Below are positions 34,741 through 45,134 of a DNA stretch of 64,000 bases, in pieces (within the stretch, counting starts at the first letter, position 1; each line of letters opens with the position of its first letter). A model generated the notes under the pieces. The model had not been told where the DNA came from. It was given only the letters and a program-made list of their open reading frames with translations, and searched no databases. Both the position numbers and the translations under genes were made by a program. The stretch comes from an uncultured Clostridia bacterium (lineage in GTDB: Bacteria; Bacillota; Clostridia; Oscillospirales; Acutalibacteraceae): positions 19,837 through 83,836 of the forward strand of contig CANBJR010000006.1 of assembly GCA_947369085.1 (NCBI GenBank), read 5' to 3'.

Positions 34741-37152
34741 TTATAGCTTAACAACAAGGTTTACAAGCTTTTTAGGAACTACAATCTCCTTGATTATATT
34801 CATTCCGTCAATAGCTTTTTTGACATTTTCATCAGACTTTGCAAGATTAAGAACCTCATCTTTTTGTGCATCTACGGGAATATTAAGCTTTGCCTTAATT
34901 TTTCCATTGACCTGAACAACAATTTCAACACTTTCATCAACGCACTTGGATTCATCGTATTTAGGCCAACTTGCCTCTGCAATAATACCGTCACCAAGCT
35001 TGCATATTTCATAGACCTCCTCGGTTACGTGAGGAGCAAAAGGATTGAGGAGAATAGAAAAAACTCTAAGTTCTTCTCTGTTAATTGATTTTACGTTTGA
35101 AATATCGTTAATCAAAGCCATAAGTGTTGCAATAGCTGTATTAAATTTAATATTTTCTATATCATCACCGACTTTTTTGATTGCCTTGTGGAAAGCGCCC
35201 TCAAGTTCAGGACGAATTGTATCGCCGTCAATAAGCATTGTCTGCAAGTTCCAGTAACGCTCAACAAATCTGCGACATCCACGAATGCTCGACGGACTCC
35301 AAGGAGCTGCTTTTTCAAAGTCACCTATGAACATTTCATAAAGGCGCATTGTGTCAGCGCCGTATTCTTCAACAATCTCATCGGGATTTACTACATTTCC
35401 TCTTGACTTACTCATTTTCTCGCCGTTCTCACCGAGAATCATACCGTGTGAAGTACGCTTTGCATATGGCTCTGGAGTAGGAACAATTCCGAGGTCATAG
35501 AGGAATTTATGCCAGAAACGGCTGTAGAGCAGATGAAGTGTTGTGTGTTCCATACCACCGTTATACCAGTCAACCGGTGCCCAGTAATCTAGAGCTTCTT
35601 TTGAAGCGATAGCCTTGTCGTTGTGGGGATCCATATAACGCAGATAATACCATGAAGAACCTGCCCACTGAGGCATAGTATCTGTTTCACGGTAAGCCTT
35701 ACCTCCGCAATGGGGACAGGTTGTTTCAATCCAATCTGTCATTTTTGCAAGAGGAGATTCGCCGTTATCTGTCGGTTCATATGATTCTACCATAGGAAGC
35801 TTAAGAGGAAGTTCGCTTTCATCAATCGGTACATAGCCACACTTGTCACAATGAACAATCGGAATAGGTTCGCCCCAGTAACGCTGACGTGAGAACACCC
35901 AGTCACGAAGCTTGTAGTTTACCTTTGAATGACCTTTGCCCTCTTTGGTAAGCCAATCAATTATCTTCTTCTTGGCTTCGTCAACGCTAAGTCCGTCAAG
36001 CATACCTGAGTTTGTTAAAACACCTGTAGCACAGTCGGTAAATGGTTCTTCCTGAACATTTCCGCCCTTAACAACCTCAATAATCGGCAAATCAAACTTC
36101 TTTGCAAATTCCCAGTCACGTGTATCGTGAGCAGGAACAGCCATAATTGCGCCTGTTCCGTAAGAAACAAGAACATAGTCGGAAATAAAAATAGGAATTT
36201 CTTTGTTATTAACTGGGTTTATAGCCATAACACCGTCAAGTCTTACACCTGTTTTATCCTTTGCTACTTCTGTTCTTTCAAAATCAGATTTTCTTGCAGC
36301 AGCAGCCTGATATGATCTGATTTCTTCCATATTTCTAAGTTTATCAGACCATTTTTCGATAAGCGGATGTTCCGGCGAAATTACCATATATGTTGCGCCG
36401 TAAAGTGTATCAGCTCTTGTTGTATAAATAGTAAGAGTGTCGCCAGTCGTTGTTTTAAAGTCAACCTCAGCGCCTGTGCTTCTGCCAATCCAGTTAACCT
36501 GCTGCGCTTTTACTCTGTCGGGATAGTTAACAAGATCAAGGTCATTTATCAGTCTGTCGGCATATTCTGTGATTTTGAGCATCCATTGAGATTTTACTTT
36601 ATGTACAACCTCGCTTCCACAGCGTTCGCAAACACCGTTTACAACTTCTTCGTTTGCCAGAACACATTTACAAGAAGTACACCAGTTTACATTCATTTCT
36701 TTTTTATATGCAAGACCTTTTTTAAAGAGCTGAATAAAAATCCACTGAGTCCATTTATAATAATCAGGATCAGTTGTGTTAATTTCTCTGCTCCAGTCAA
36801 ATGAAATACCAAGCGACTGTATCTGCTTTTTAAAGCGAGCAATATTGTTTTTGGTAACAATTTCAGGATGAATATGATTTTTTATTGCGTAGTTTTCGGT
36901 AGGAAGTCCAAAAGCATCCCAACCGATAGGATAAAGTACATTATAACCCTGTAGTCTGCGTTTTCTTGCAACAGTGTCAAGTGCAGTATAGGGTCGTGGA
37001 TGACCTACATGCAAACCCTGACCGGAAGGATAAGGGAACTCAATAAGCGCATAAAATTTTTCTTTATCAGAATTTTCTTCTGCGTGAAATACTCCCTTTT
37101 CTTCCCAGATTTTCTGCCATTTCTGTTCTGTGGTTTTATGATTATATTTCAA
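34741..37152 (-). CDS. leuS: Leucyl-tRNA synthetase
   Basis: Class I synthetase charging tRNA-Leu. The HIGH-equivalent is [15 protein letters not shown] near residue 45, the editing domain has [19 protein letters not shown] near 330, and KMSKS is in [10 protein letters not shown] near 570. A zinc-type CxxC pair (CTSCKCV...CERCGSE) lies near residue 160. The length of 803 aa is normal. It lies 16 bp downstream of rsfS at the end of the nadD-yqeK-rsfS run and has no T-box leader. Confidence 0.98.
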   Translation of the reverse strand: MKYNHKTTEQKWQKIWEEKGVFHAEENSDKEKFYALIEFPYPSGQGLHVGHPRPYTALDTVARKRRLQGYNVLYPIGWDAFGLPTENYAIKNHIHPEIVTKNNIARFKKQIQSLGISFDWSREINTTDPDYYKWTQWIFIQLFKKGLAYKKEMNVNWCTSCKCVLANEEVVNGVCERCGSEVVHKVKSQWMLKITEYADRLINDLDLVNYPDRVKAQQVNWIGRSTGAEVDFKTTTGDTLTIYTTRADTLYGATYMVISPEHPLIEKWSDKLRNMEEIRSYQAAAARKSDFERTEVAKDKTGVRLDGVMAINPVNNKEIPIFISDYVLVSYGTGAIMAVPAHDTRDWEFAKKFDLPIIEVVKGGNVQEEPFTDCATGVLTNSGMLDGLSVDEAKKKIIDWLTKEGKGHSKVNYKLRDWVFSRQRYWGEPIPIVHCDKCGYVPIDESELPLKLPMVESYEPTDNGESPLAKMTDWIETTCPHCGGKAYRETDTMPQWAGSSWYYLRYMDPHNDKAIASKEALDYWAPVDWYNGGMEHTTLHLLYSRFWHKFLYDLGIVPTPEPYAKRTSHGMILGENGEKMSKSRGNVVNPDEIVEEYGADTMRLYEMFIGDFEKAAPWSPSSIRGCRRFVERYWNLQTMLIDGDTIRPELEGAFHKAIKKVGDDIENIKFNTAIATLMALINDISNVKSINREELRVFSILLNPFAPHVTEEVYEICKLGDGIIAEASWPKYDESKCVDESVEIVVQVNGKIKAKLNIPVDAQKDEVLNLAKSDENVKKAIDGMNIIKEIVVPKKLVNLVVKL

Positions 37153-37168
37153 TTTTAACCCTCCCGAA

Positions 37169-37522
37169 TTAATCTGCTATACCTGTAAGCTCAACAGGCT
37201 TTCCGTCCTGCCAAAGTCTGTCAAGGTCATAAAATTCTCTTGCTTCATCTGAAAATACGTTTACTATTACATCAACATAGTCAAGTAAAATCCAGCTGTT
37301 TGAACGATAACCCTCAATATGACTTACGGAAATTCCTGCTTCGTCAAGTTTATATTCAACCTCGTCTGCGAGTGCTTTGACGTGAGTTGAACTTGTACCC
37401 GTAGCAATTACCATATAATCAGCAAGAACAGATATATCGCTTATTTCTATTACCTGTATATCTAAACCTTTTTTGCTGCTTATAGCCTTAGCAGCCATTA
37501 CAGCCTGATCGTAAGAATTCAT
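37169..37522 (-). CDS. rsfS: Ribosome silencing factor RsfS
   Basis: RsfS binds L14 on the 50S subunit and blocks subunit joining when nutrients are short. The 117-aa protein has the family core: [46 protein letters not shown] and [13 protein letters not shown]. It overlaps yqeK by 4 bp and precedes leuS; the nadD-yqeK-rsfS cluster is conserved across Firmicutes. Confidence 0.97.
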   Translation of the reverse strand: MNSYDQAVMAAKAISSKKGLDIQVIEISDISVLADYMVIATGTSSTHVKALADEVEYKLDEAGISVSHIEGYRSNSWILLDYVDVIVNVFSDEAREFYDLDRLWQDGKPVELTGIAD

Positions 37523-38103
37523 TTACTCTTTCCTTTCGTGGGATTATTTAAAACAATTTCATTGTAACAAGCAAGCTCGTCCGGATGAATGGCAAGCTCA
37601 CGGGAGGATAAATCAGAAAATGTAAATTTAAACCCGTAAAGCATTGCTTCTTCAAGACTTTTCTTTGATTTTTTACGCATCGTTGCAACTCCGTTGTATG
37701 TACGTTCCTCAGATGTAAAATCTGCAATAAATATTATTTTTTCAAGAATAGACATTCCCGCTCTGCCCGTCGTGTGATAGCAAACAGCATTAAGAATATC
37801 TTCATCATCAATACCCAAGTGATTTTTTATATATACACTTCCGCTTATACCGTGCCACAGCTTAGGAGCATTTTTTTGAATATCGTCTAAGATTATACCA
37901 CTGTCAATAATAATTTGCAACTGTTCTTCTTTTGGCATTTCTTTAGTAATATCATGAAGAATACCTGCAACTGCCGCCTTTTCCTCGTCACCACCGTAGC
38001 GTTTAGCAAGCTTGACTGCTTCTTTTGAAACATTAACGCAGTGGTTATATCTGCTTTCGCTCATCATAGATTTGATAATCTTTTTATATTCGGCAATACT
38101 CAA
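37519..38103 (-). CDS. yqeK: YqeK HD-domain hydrolase (diadenosine tetraphosphatase type)
   Basis: A 194-aa HD-domain protein. Metal-ligand motifs are RYNHCVNVSKEAVKLAKRYG, AGILHDITKE, WHGISGSVYIKNHLG and YHTTGRAGMSILEKIIFIAD. YqeK-family members hydrolyse Ap4A symmetrically to two ADP. It lies 6 bp downstream of nadD, which makes the dinucleotide precursor deamido-NAD, and overlaps rsfS. The family assignment is strong; the substrate follows from characterised homologues. Confidence 0.95.
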   Translation of the reverse strand: MSIAEYKKIIKSMMSESRYNHCVNVSKEAVKLAKRYGGDEEKAAVAGILHDITKEMPKEEQLQIIIDSGIILDDIQKNAPKLWHGISGSVYIKNHLGIDDEDILNAVCYHTTGRAGMSILEKIIFIADFTSEERTYNGVATMRKKSKKSLEEAMLYGFKFTFSDLSSRELAIHPDELACYNEIVLNNPTKGKSK

Positions 38104-38109
38104 TTTTAG

Positions 38110-38715
38110 TCACTTCCTATAGAGATTATTTTTTGTTATATATTCATAAACATTCCTGTCAATTAAAGACTCAATCAAATCGTAATTATCTATATTTTCT
38201 CTTATAAAAGTTGAAGAAACACTTAAAACAGGTTCATCAAATATGCACGCCGTTGCACCCAAAGGCTTAAGAAAATTTATATAGTGACTATTTAGGACCT
38301 CAAAATCCATACGATTTCTGGGAACAGCTGCTATAATCGCTTTATCAAAAATAACATTTGGATTTTTCCATTTTTCAAGCGTTAAAAACATATCTGCACC
38401 CGTTATAAAGTACAGAGAATCATCGGGATAGATTTCTTTAAGATTTGTCAGAGTTTCATATGTATAGCTTTTACCCTTGCGTTTAATTTCAATGTCCGAA
38501 ACTAAATAATCTTCAAAATTTTGAACAGCTATACTGCACATATTAAGTCTATGAACTTCACTTACCAAATCTTTATCAGATTTATGCGGCGGAGTATAGG
38601 TTGGAATAAAAATAATCTTGTTAAGATTAAGTTTTTCTTTGCAATAATTTGCAAGCAAAATATGTCCGTTGTGAATGGGATTAAAAGTTCCGCCTATAAT
38701 ACCAATTTTGTTCAT
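38110..38715 (-). CDS. nadD: Nicotinate-nucleotide adenylyltransferase
   Basis: NadD adenylates nicotinic acid mononucleotide in NAD synthesis. The nucleotidyltransferase signature GGTFNPIHNGHILLANYC is at the N-terminus and the phosphate-binding VSSTFIRENI near the C-terminus. Between them is YFITGADMFLTLEKWKNP, typical of NadD. Length is 201 aa. It overlaps yhbY by 4 bp and is followed by yqeK. Confidence 0.97.
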   Translation of the reverse strand: MNKIGIIGGTFNPIHNGHILLANYCKEKLNLNKIIFIPTYTPPHKSDKDLVSEVHRLNMCSIAVQNFEDYLVSDIEIKRKGKSYTYETLTNLKEIYPDDSLYFITGADMFLTLEKWKNPNVIFDKAIIAAVPRNRMDFEVLNSHYINFLKPLGATACIFDEPVLSVSSTFIRENIDNYDLIESLIDRNVYEYITKNNLYRK

Positions 38716-39017
38716 TTCTTTTTCGCTTTCGGCAACTCAATAACAGGCTCATCGGGATTTTTACGATAAAGCACGAATTTTGAACCGATTACCTGAACAA
38801 CATCAGCACCGCATTTTTCAGCAAGAATTTCAGCAGCCTCTCTTGAAGAATACATGCTGTTTTCAAGCACCTTGCCCTTTATTATTTCACGTGCCGTCAA
38901 GGCTGTATCAGCTTGACGAATAATGTTGTCGGAAATCTCGCCTTTACCCAAAATTAAAATTGTATCAAGCCTGTTTGCAAGGCTTCTCAGATAAGCCCTC
39001 TGTTTACTTGTAAGCAT
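38712..39017 (-). CDS. yhbY: YhbY-type CRM-domain RNA-binding protein
   Basis: A single CRS1-YhbY domain of 101 aa linked to 50S assembly in other bacteria. Conserved parts are LTSKQRAYLRSLANRLDTILILGKG, the GKGEISDN loop (GxxG-like) and AEKCGADVVQVIGSKFVLYRKN. It lies between rdgB and nadD, as in many Firmicutes (Bacillus yqeI-nadD). Confidence 0.95.
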   Translation of the reverse strand: MLTSKQRAYLRSLANRLDTILILGKGEISDNIIRQADTALTAREIIKGKVLENSMYSSREAAEILAEKCGADVVQVIGSKFVLYRKNPDEPVIELPKAKKK

Positions 39018-39030
39018 ATATTAAATCCTT

Positions 39031-39627
39031 TCAGTTGTTATCAAGATATTTCTCAAGTTCAGCTTTTAGCTTTCTTAATGCTTTTCCTCTGTGACTGATT
39101 AAATCTTTTTCATCGGGCGAAAGCTCGGCATAGCTCTTATTACCATATTTAAAAATCGGGTCATAACCAAAGCCGCCGTTACCGTGAGGTTCAAAGGAAA
39201 TGCTTCCCTCACAAACACCCTCTACTTCAATTTTTTCCCCGTTTGGCAGAATACAGCAAATTGCACAGGTGAAATGAGCCGTTCTTTCCTCTTCACAAAC
39301 ATCTTCAAGCTCTGAAATAAGCTTGTTGTTCTTATCACAGTCAGTTGCATTTTCCCCCGCGTAACGTGCAGAAAAAATCCCCGGACGTCCGTTTAGAGCG
39401 TCAACACATAAGCCTGAATCATCTGCAACAGATGCTAAGCCTGTTTTTTTGAAAGCAGCATTAGCTTTTATAAAAGCATTTCCTGCAAAGGTAGTTCCTG
39501 TTTCCTCAACATCATCAAGTGAAACACCTGCCTCCTTTGCAGACACAGCATTAATTCCCAGTGGATTTAGAATGCGTTCAAGCTCTTTAAGTTTTTTAGG
39601 ATTATTTGTTGCAATAATAAATTTCAT
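39031..39627 (-). CDS. rdgB: XTP/dITP pyrophosphatase (RdgB/HAM1)
   Basis: House-cleaning enzyme that hydrolyses non-canonical purine triphosphates. Key motifs are IIATNNPKKLKELERIL at the start, VADDSGLCVDALNGRPGIFSARY in the middle, and GNGGFGYDPIF with SHRGKALRKL at the end. I chose ATG 39627 (MKFIIATN, 198 aa) because GGAGT lies 5-6 bp upstream; the open frame continues 23 codons into ftsY with no ribosome site. It lies 4 bp after ftsY. Confidence 0.96.
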   Translation of the reverse strand: MKFIIATNNPKKLKELERILNPLGINAVSAKEAGVSLDDVEETGTTFAGNAFIKANAAFKKTGLASVADDSGLCVDALNGRPGIFSARYAGENATDCDKNNKLISELEDVCEEERTAHFTCAICCILPNGEKIEVEGVCEGSISFEPHGNGGFGYDPIFKYGNKSYAELSPDEKDLISHRGKALRKLKAELEKYLDNN

Positions 39628-39631
39628 ATTT

Positions 39632-40546
39632 TTACTCCGTCTTTGCAAAAAGAGCTTTTGCAAAATCTTCTGAATTAAACGGCTGTAAATCGTCAATTTG
39701 TTCTCCTACGCCGATATATTTTACCGGGATTCCAAGACCGTCTTTGATTGCAAGGACAACTCCGCCCTTTGCTGTTCCGTCAAGTTTTGTGAGTACAATA
39801 CCGGTAATTCCTGTTGCCTGTCTGAACTGTTCAGCCTGATTCACGGCATTCTGACCGGTTGTTGCATCGAGCACAAGGAGTTTTTCCTTTGCGGCATCGG
39901 GTAGCTCTCTGTCGATTACACGGTTAATTTTTGCAAGCTCGTCCATAAGATGCTTTTTATTGTGCAGGCGGCCTGCCGTGTCGCAGATTATAACGTCAGC
40001 ATTTCTTGCTTTTGCTGCTGAAATTGCATCAAAAACAACCGCAGCAGGGTCGCTGCCTTCGTTTTGCTTTATAATTTCACAGGCACTTCGTTTAGCCCAG
40101 ATGTCAAGCTGTTCAATTGCAGCGGCACGAAAAGTGTCGGCAGCAGCAAGAACAACTTTTTTGCCCTGTTTTGAAAGATTGTTAGCAAGTTTTCCTATAG
40201 TTGTAGTCTTTCCTACTCCGTTAACACCTATTACAAGAATAATTGATGGAGATGTTGAAATATCAAGTTCTTCACCGCCGCTCAGCATTTCGGAAACGGT
40301 TTCTTCAAGAAGCCGATTAATTTCATCAGGATCTTTTATTCCTTCTTTTTTAACTCTGTTTTTTAATTCATCACAGATTTTTTCAGCTGTATGAACACCA
40401 ACGTCACCCATAACGAGAAGCTCTTCAAGTTCTTCAAAAAGCTCATCGTCAATCTTTGTAAAAGATTTAAGCATTGAGTCGATTTGACCTGCAACAGCAT
40501 TTCTGGTTTTCTTTAAGCCTTCTTTTATTTTACTGAAAAATCCCAT
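39632..40546 (-). CDS. ftsY: FtsY, signal recognition particle receptor
   Basis: FtsY is the SRP receptor GTPase that docks ribosome-SRP complexes at the membrane. The N domain (residues 1-95) precedes the G domain with G1 GVNGVGKTTTIGKLAN near 109, ADTFRAAAIEQL, DTAGRLHNKKHLMDEL, TKLDGTAKGG and GVGEQIDDLQPF. The short 304-aa form lacks a long acidic A domain, as usual in Firmicutes. It lies 12 bp after smc, and the smc-ftsY pair is conserved. Confidence 0.98.
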   Translation of the reverse strand: MGFFSKIKEGLKKTRNAVAGQIDSMLKSFTKIDDELFEELEELLVMGDVGVHTAEKICDELKNRVKKEGIKDPDEINRLLEETVSEMLSGGEELDISTSPSIILVIGVNGVGKTTTIGKLANNLSKQGKKVVLAAADTFRAAAIEQLDIWAKRSACEIIKQNEGSDPAAVVFDAISAAKARNADVIICDTAGRLHNKKHLMDELAKINRVIDRELPDAAKEKLLVLDATTGQNAVNQAEQFRQATGITGIVLTKLDGTAKGGVVLAIKDGLGIPVKYIGVGEQIDDLQPFNSEDFAKALFAKTE

Positions 40547-40558
40547 ATAATCATTCCT

Positions 40559-43500
40559 TTATTTTGAATCAATACCAAGTTTTTCCGCTACTTCGGTAGA
40601 ACGCAGTTCAAGCAGCTTTGAAATTCCCTCATCTTGCATTGTTACACCGTAAAGCACATCAGCCTCTTCCATTGTGCCTCGTCTGTGAGTAATAAGAATA
40701 AACTGAGTATTGTCAGTAAGCCTGCGAAGATAGCTTGCGAATCTGTATACGTTTACATCATCAAGTGCCGCTTCAATCTCGTCCATAACGCAGAAAGGAG
40801 CAGGTCTTACTTTCATTATAGCAAAATACAACGCAATTGCAACAAGCGCTTTTTCACCGCCCGACAAAGCGTCAAGATGAACAACAATTTTTCCCGGAGG
40901 ATGAACAAGAATATCAATTCCGCTTGTCAATATATTTTCGGGGTCTGATAGTGAAAGCGAAGCTGTTCCACCGCCGAAAAGCTCTTTAAACGTATAGGTA
41001 AAGTTCTTGTTGATTTGGTCAAAGCTTTCTACAAATACCTCTTTCATTTGTTTTGTCAAATCATTTATAAGGCGCTCAATTTCTTTCTTCGATTTTTCAA
41101 CGTCATTTACCTGCTTGCTCATAAACTCATAACGTTCAGAAACTTCCTTATATTCTTCTATTGCTGAAACATTGACGTTTCCGAGTCCCTTAATTTTCTG
41201 TTTGAGTTCGTTGAGCCTTTTGTTGGCTTTTACAGAATCTTCAATCTCAATAGCATTTTCTTCAGCCTCGCGCTTCGTAAGTTCATACTCTTCCCAAAGT
41301 TTTGAAATTATATCATCATACTGCTTTTGAAGATTAATTTTTCGTTCTTCAAGACGTGCCAGTTCTCTGCCTGAGATTTCACGTTCAGCGTTTTTATCTC
41401 GCTCAAAGCTACGGATTTGGGCATTTCGCTTTTCAAATGTATCTTTTTGGTTATTAATTTCTTCAATTTTATTATACATAGCCCTCTGCTCATTTTCAAA
41501 GGCTATTATTTCGCCGTTAAGACTTTCAATTCTCTTTTGTGTTTCAGCAATAGTGTTTTTAATTGTATCAATCTGATTTAAAAGATCAGTTTTCTTTTCT
41601 TTATGGTCAGATCCTCTGTTTTGAGCAAACACTATTTCTGAATTTAATGCGTCAATATCCTTTTGAGCAGTTACAATTTCAAGACGAATATTTTGCAAGA
41701 GCGTTGTAAGCTCTTCTCTTTTTTGAGTAAGCTCCGCTCTGTTACCCGTTACGGAATTAACCTTTTCTTCTGCTTTTGCAATCTTATAATTTAGCTCAGC
41801 AAGCTGTTTTTTTGCCTGAGCACCACTTTCTTTTAACTTTGCAATTCTTGTTTCGCAATCTTTTATTTCGTTTTTAGAATTATCAATTACGATCTTAGCA
41901 TTATTGAGTTCATTTTCACAAGCACGTTTTTCAGCTTGTAATCGTACCGACTCCTGCTGCTTATTTGATAAATCTGCTCTTGCACCGAGTAATTCGGCTT
42001 CAATTGATGAATATTCTCTGTTTACTTGTTCACACAGGTTTTGAACAGATTTTTCTTTATTCTGCAAGTCAGCAGTAAGATTTTTGAGCTGCTCAATTTC
42101 TGACGCACGGCTTAAAAGTCCTGTATTTCTGTTAAGCGAACCGCCCGTTAGTGAACCGCCTGCGTTCACCACCTGACCGTCAAGCGTTACTACTTTAAAG
42201 CGATACAAGTATTTCTTTGCGATTGCTGTTGCACTGTTCAAATCTTCGGCTATTACAATTTTTCCAAGCAAAGAACCAAGAATGTTAACATATTTTTCTT
42301 CACAAGAACAAAGCTCGCTTGCAACTCCTACAAAACCATAACAATCGTCAAGTCCGTTTTCACGAAGTTCGCGAGTTTTGATAGTATTAAGAGGTAAAAA
42401 AGTTGCTCTGCCTCCGTCAGTTGACTTTAAATAGCGAATAGCCTGCTTTGCATCCTCATCTGTGTTCACAACAATGTTCTGCATAGCCGCGCCAAGAGCT
42501 GTTTCAATAGCTACACCGTACTTTGACGGAACTGAAACAACTCTTGAAACAGGTCCGCAAACGCCATGAAGTTTACCGTTTTTAGATGCATTTACTACAA
42601 CCTTTACGCTCTTTGAGAATCCTTCAAGATTGCGTTCAAGATTTTCAAGAAAAGATATTTTTCTTAGATGCTCTTTTACATCAAGAGAAAGTTTTTCGCT
42701 TTCAGACTTATATTCATTTCTCTTCTTTTCTTTTGACGATAATTTAAGCTGCAAGCCGTCAATTGAATTTTTCAGTGAATTAATTTGATTGTCGGTTTCA
42801 GCTAAATCTTCGTTATAAGCTTTGAAAATTTCTTCAAGTTCTGTAATCTGCGCAGTCTTTTCAGATTTTGCAGTTTCAAGAGTATTTATTCTTGCAGAAA
42901 GCTCAGCAATTGTACTTTCGGAAGTCATATCAATTACTCTTGCATCAGCAGACTGAGATGTAAGCATTGAAAGCTCCGCTGTTACCTCCTGCAAAAGGTC
43001 GCCGCTTTTACTTGAATCAAGATTAATAATATTAAGTTTTTCGGAAACTTCGCTGTATTTTTTCTGTTTTTCAATTATTTCAGAATCAAGAACGGCAATT
43101 CTGTTTTGCTTTTCCAAAATAGCATTTTCAAGGCTGTCAGCACTTTGTTCTGCCTGTACAATCTCATTATTTATTCTGTCAATATTTTCGTTGCTGTGCA
43201 GAATATCGTTTTCGGCAACATAAATAAGTGATTTCTTTTGAGAAATTTCTGTTTCCTTTTGGGAAATTTCGTTTCTTATATTTTCAATTTCAGCAGAAAG
43301 AATACCATTTTTAGAGTATATTTCTTCGCTTTCTTGCTGAATATTTATTAGCGCCTGTTCTGCTTCGTTATATTGAGTTCTTGCAATTGAGATTTTTTCT
43401 TCCTGCTCTTTAATGCTAATCTGTGATTTGTCCAATGTCAGAAGCCAAAGTGCGATTTCAAGTCCTCTTTTTTCTTCCGAATAGTTTAAAAACTGTTGCG

Positions 43501-44134
43501 CTTTTTCAGACTGCTTTCTAAGAGGCTCAACACGTTCTTCAAGCTCCGTTACAATATCACGAAGCCTTAAAAGGTTGTCCTCAGTATTTTTCAACTTTCG
43601 TTCAGCCTCAATTTTTCTGTATCTGTAACGAGAAATGCCTGCTGCTTCTTCAAAGATTTCACGTCGTTCTTCACTTTTGGAAGAAACAATGCTGTCAATT
43701 TTACCCTGACCTATCATAGAATAACCGTCTCTGCCAAGACCGGTATCCATAAACAGTTCGTTAATATCTTTTAATCTTACAGACGCTTTATTGATGAGAT
43801 ATTCACTTTCACCGCTTCTGTAGTAACGTCTTGTAACTGCAATATCATCGCCGTTGAAGTCAAGGAATCTGTCGGTATTATCTATATTAAGAGTAACCTC
43901 GGCATAGCCCTGTCTTTTGCGTTTATCTGTGCCATTGAAAACAACGTCCTCCATCTTTGAACAGCGCAGGCTTTTTGGCGACTGCTCGCCGAGAACCCAA
44001 CGTATAGCGTCGCTTATGTTACTTTTCCCCGAACCGTTCGGACCTACAACCGAAGTAATTCCCTGTTCAAAGGATAATTTAGTTTTGTCAGGAAACGTTT
44101 TGAATCCCTGTACTTCCAATGATTTTAAACGCAT
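40559..44134 (-). CDS. smc: SMC chromosome condensation ATPase
   Basis: SMC organises and segregates chromosomes together with ScpAB. Walker A is VVGPNGSGKSN (Lys37) at the N-terminus. The signature LSGGEKALVAIALYFA and Walker B FCVMDEIEAALDD are at the C-terminal head. Two long coiled coils (about 165-500 and 660-1010) flank a hinge (about 515-640, GVCGPVSRVV...ETALGAAMQNIVV, LDGQVVNAGGSLTGGS). Length 1191 aa is normal. The scpA and scpB genes are not in this window. It lies 10 bp downstream of the radical SAM gene and upstream of ftsY. Confidence 0.98.
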   Translation of the reverse strand: MRLKSLEVQGFKTFPDKTKLSFEQGITSVVGPNGSGKSNISDAIRWVLGEQSPKSLRCSKMEDVVFNGTDKRKRQGYAEVTLNIDNTDRFLDFNGDDIAVTRRYYRSGESEYLINKASVRLKDINELFMDTGLGRDGYSMIGQGKIDSIVSSKSEERREIFEEAAGISRYRYRKIEAERKLKNTEDNLLRLRDIVTELEERVEPLRKQSEKAQQFLNYSEEKRGLEIALWLLTLDKSQISIKEQEEKISIARTQYNEAEQALINIQQESEEIYSKNGILSAEIENIRNEISQKETEISQKKSLIYVAENDILHSNENIDRINNEIVQAEQSADSLENAILEKQNRIAVLDSEIIEKQKKYSEVSEKLNIINLDSSKSGDLLQEVTAELSMLTSQSADARVIDMTSESTIAELSARINTLETAKSEKTAQITELEEIFKAYNEDLAETDNQINSLKNSIDGLQLKLSSKEKKRNEYKSESEKLSLDVKEHLRKISFLENLERNLEGFSKSVKVVVNASKNGKLHGVCGPVSRVVSVPSKYGVAIETALGAAMQNIVVNTDEDAKQAIRYLKSTDGGRATFLPLNTIKTRELRENGLDDCYGFVGVASELCSCEEKYVNILGSLLGKIVIAEDLNSATAIAKKYLYRFKVVTLDGQVVNAGGSLTGGSLNRNTGLLSRASEIEQLKNLTADLQNKEKSVQNLCEQVNREYSSIEAELLGARADLSNKQQESVRLQAEKRACENELNNAKIVIDNSKNEIKDCETRIAKLKESGAQAKKQLAELNYKIAKAEEKVNSVTGNRAELTQKREELTTLLQNIRLEIVTAQKDIDALNSEIVFAQNRGSDHKEKKTDLLNQIDTIKNTIAETQKRIESLNGEIIAFENEQRAMYNKIEEINNQKDTFEKRNAQIRSFERDKNAEREISGRELARLEERKINLQKQYDDIISKLWEEYELTKREAEENAIEIEDSVKANKRLNELKQKIKGLGNVNVSAIEEYKEVSERYEFMSKQVNDVEKSKKEIERLINDLTKQMKEVFVESFDQINKNFTYTFKELFGGGTASLSLSDPENILTSGIDILVHPPGKIVVHLDALSGGEKALVAIALYFAIMKVRPAPFCVMDEIEAALDDVNVYRFASYLRRLTDNTQFILITHRRGTMEEADVLYGVTMQDEGISKLLELRSTEVAEKLGIDSK

Positions 44135-44144
44135 TAAAATACCC

Positions 44145-45134
44145 CTATTTTATGTATAAATCATATTTTCCAAGTGTGTTGTCAAATTTTATATCAAAGT
44201 TAAATCCCATTTCAGAAAATCGAATTGCGTTGCTTTTCTTTTGACCCAAAAACTTTGAAAGTGATTTTTGATTTATATAAACCGTAAGATTTTTTGTTTT
44301 ATCAAGTTCAATTGTCTTTTCTAAAAATGAATTATATAAAATTTTATTTTCGCAAAGCTCTTTAAAAGCGGGATGATAATTATTGCCTAAGCTGTTTTTA
44401 ATAAGACTGTCTGAATAATGTAATCCAAGGCGAATAATATTTATATCAGCATTTTCAAACATAAGAATAAGCCTTGAGCATAATTCTATCGACTGTTCAA
44501 GAGTATATGGCATAAACTCACCCGAAAGATATAATTTTGCAAGTTCTGTATCTTTCATAATAACAGTCGGATAAATTCGTACCGTATCGGGACTAAGCTC
44601 AATAAATTTTTGCGCTGTATAAATATCCTTATCATCTGTTGATAGGTAAAGACCCGTCATCATCTGAAGTCCGAGTGAAAAATTATATTCCTTAATAAGC
44701 TTTGATGCATTTACGACATCAGCACTGTGGTGTCCCCTGCTATTAGCCCTAAGAACTGTATCATCCATTGATTGTGCTCCAAGCTCAATAGAAGTTACAT
44801 TGTACTTTTTAAGAATTTCAAGCACTTCTTCATCAATATAATCCGGACGTGTAGAAATCCTTATTCCTGAAAATATTTCCGTATATGGTTTTGCGACTTC
44901 AAGTAAAATCAACATATACTCTCTGTCAATTGCAGTGAAGCTACCACCGAAAAAAGCAATTTCAGCATTTTTTGTGCTATCACCTAAATCATTGACCGCT
45001 TTTTCAAGTGTATTTTTTACATCATCTGCTTTCGGCTGGTAAGATTGTCCCGTAATACTTTTCTGATTACAAAAACTGCACTGGTGCGGACAGCCGTTGT
45101 GCGGAATGAAAATCGAAATATTACTGTGATTAAT
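44145..45134 (-). CDS. Elp3-like radical SAM protein with apparent AUU start
   Basis: A radical SAM protein that lies between rnc and smc. The cluster motif CPHQCSFCNQ (CxxxCxxC) is encoded at about 45095, and the GGSF motif (AFFGGSFTAI) and RISTRPDYI follow, as in Elp3-like enzymes. The first in-frame ATG (44915) lies after the cluster, so starting there would give a dead 256-aa protein. The frame is open back to a TGA just upstream of 45137, with no ATG, GTG or TTG. The candidate starts are ATT 45134, which overlaps the rnc stop as ATTAA with GGAG 10 bp upstream, or ATT 45119. The protein is then about 325-329 aa. Substrate unknown; sequencing error or frameshifting from rnc are alternatives. 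Confidence 0.8.
   Translation of the reverse strand: MNHSNISIFIPHNGCPHQCSFCNQKSITGQSYQPKADDVKNTLEKAVNDLGDSTKNAEIAFFGGSFTAIDREYMLILLEVAKPYTEIFSGIRISTRPDYIDEEVLEILKKYNVTSIELGAQSMDDTVLRANSRGHHSADVVNASKLIKEYNFSLGLQMMTGLYLSTDDKDIYTAQKFIELSPDTVRIYPTVIMKDTELAKLYLSGEFMPYTLEQSIELCSRLILMFENADINIIRLGLHYSDSLIKNSLGNNYHPAFKELCENKILYNSFLEKTIELDKTKNLTVYINQKSLSKFLGQKKSNAIRFSEMGFNFDIKFDNTLGKYDLYIK

Noticed and set aside
40559..44134. smc considered as an Rad50/SbcC-type protein
   Set aside because: The flexible hinge with its glycine-rich segments, the 1191-aa length and the adjacent ftsY all indicate SMC; no zinc-hook CxxC is present.
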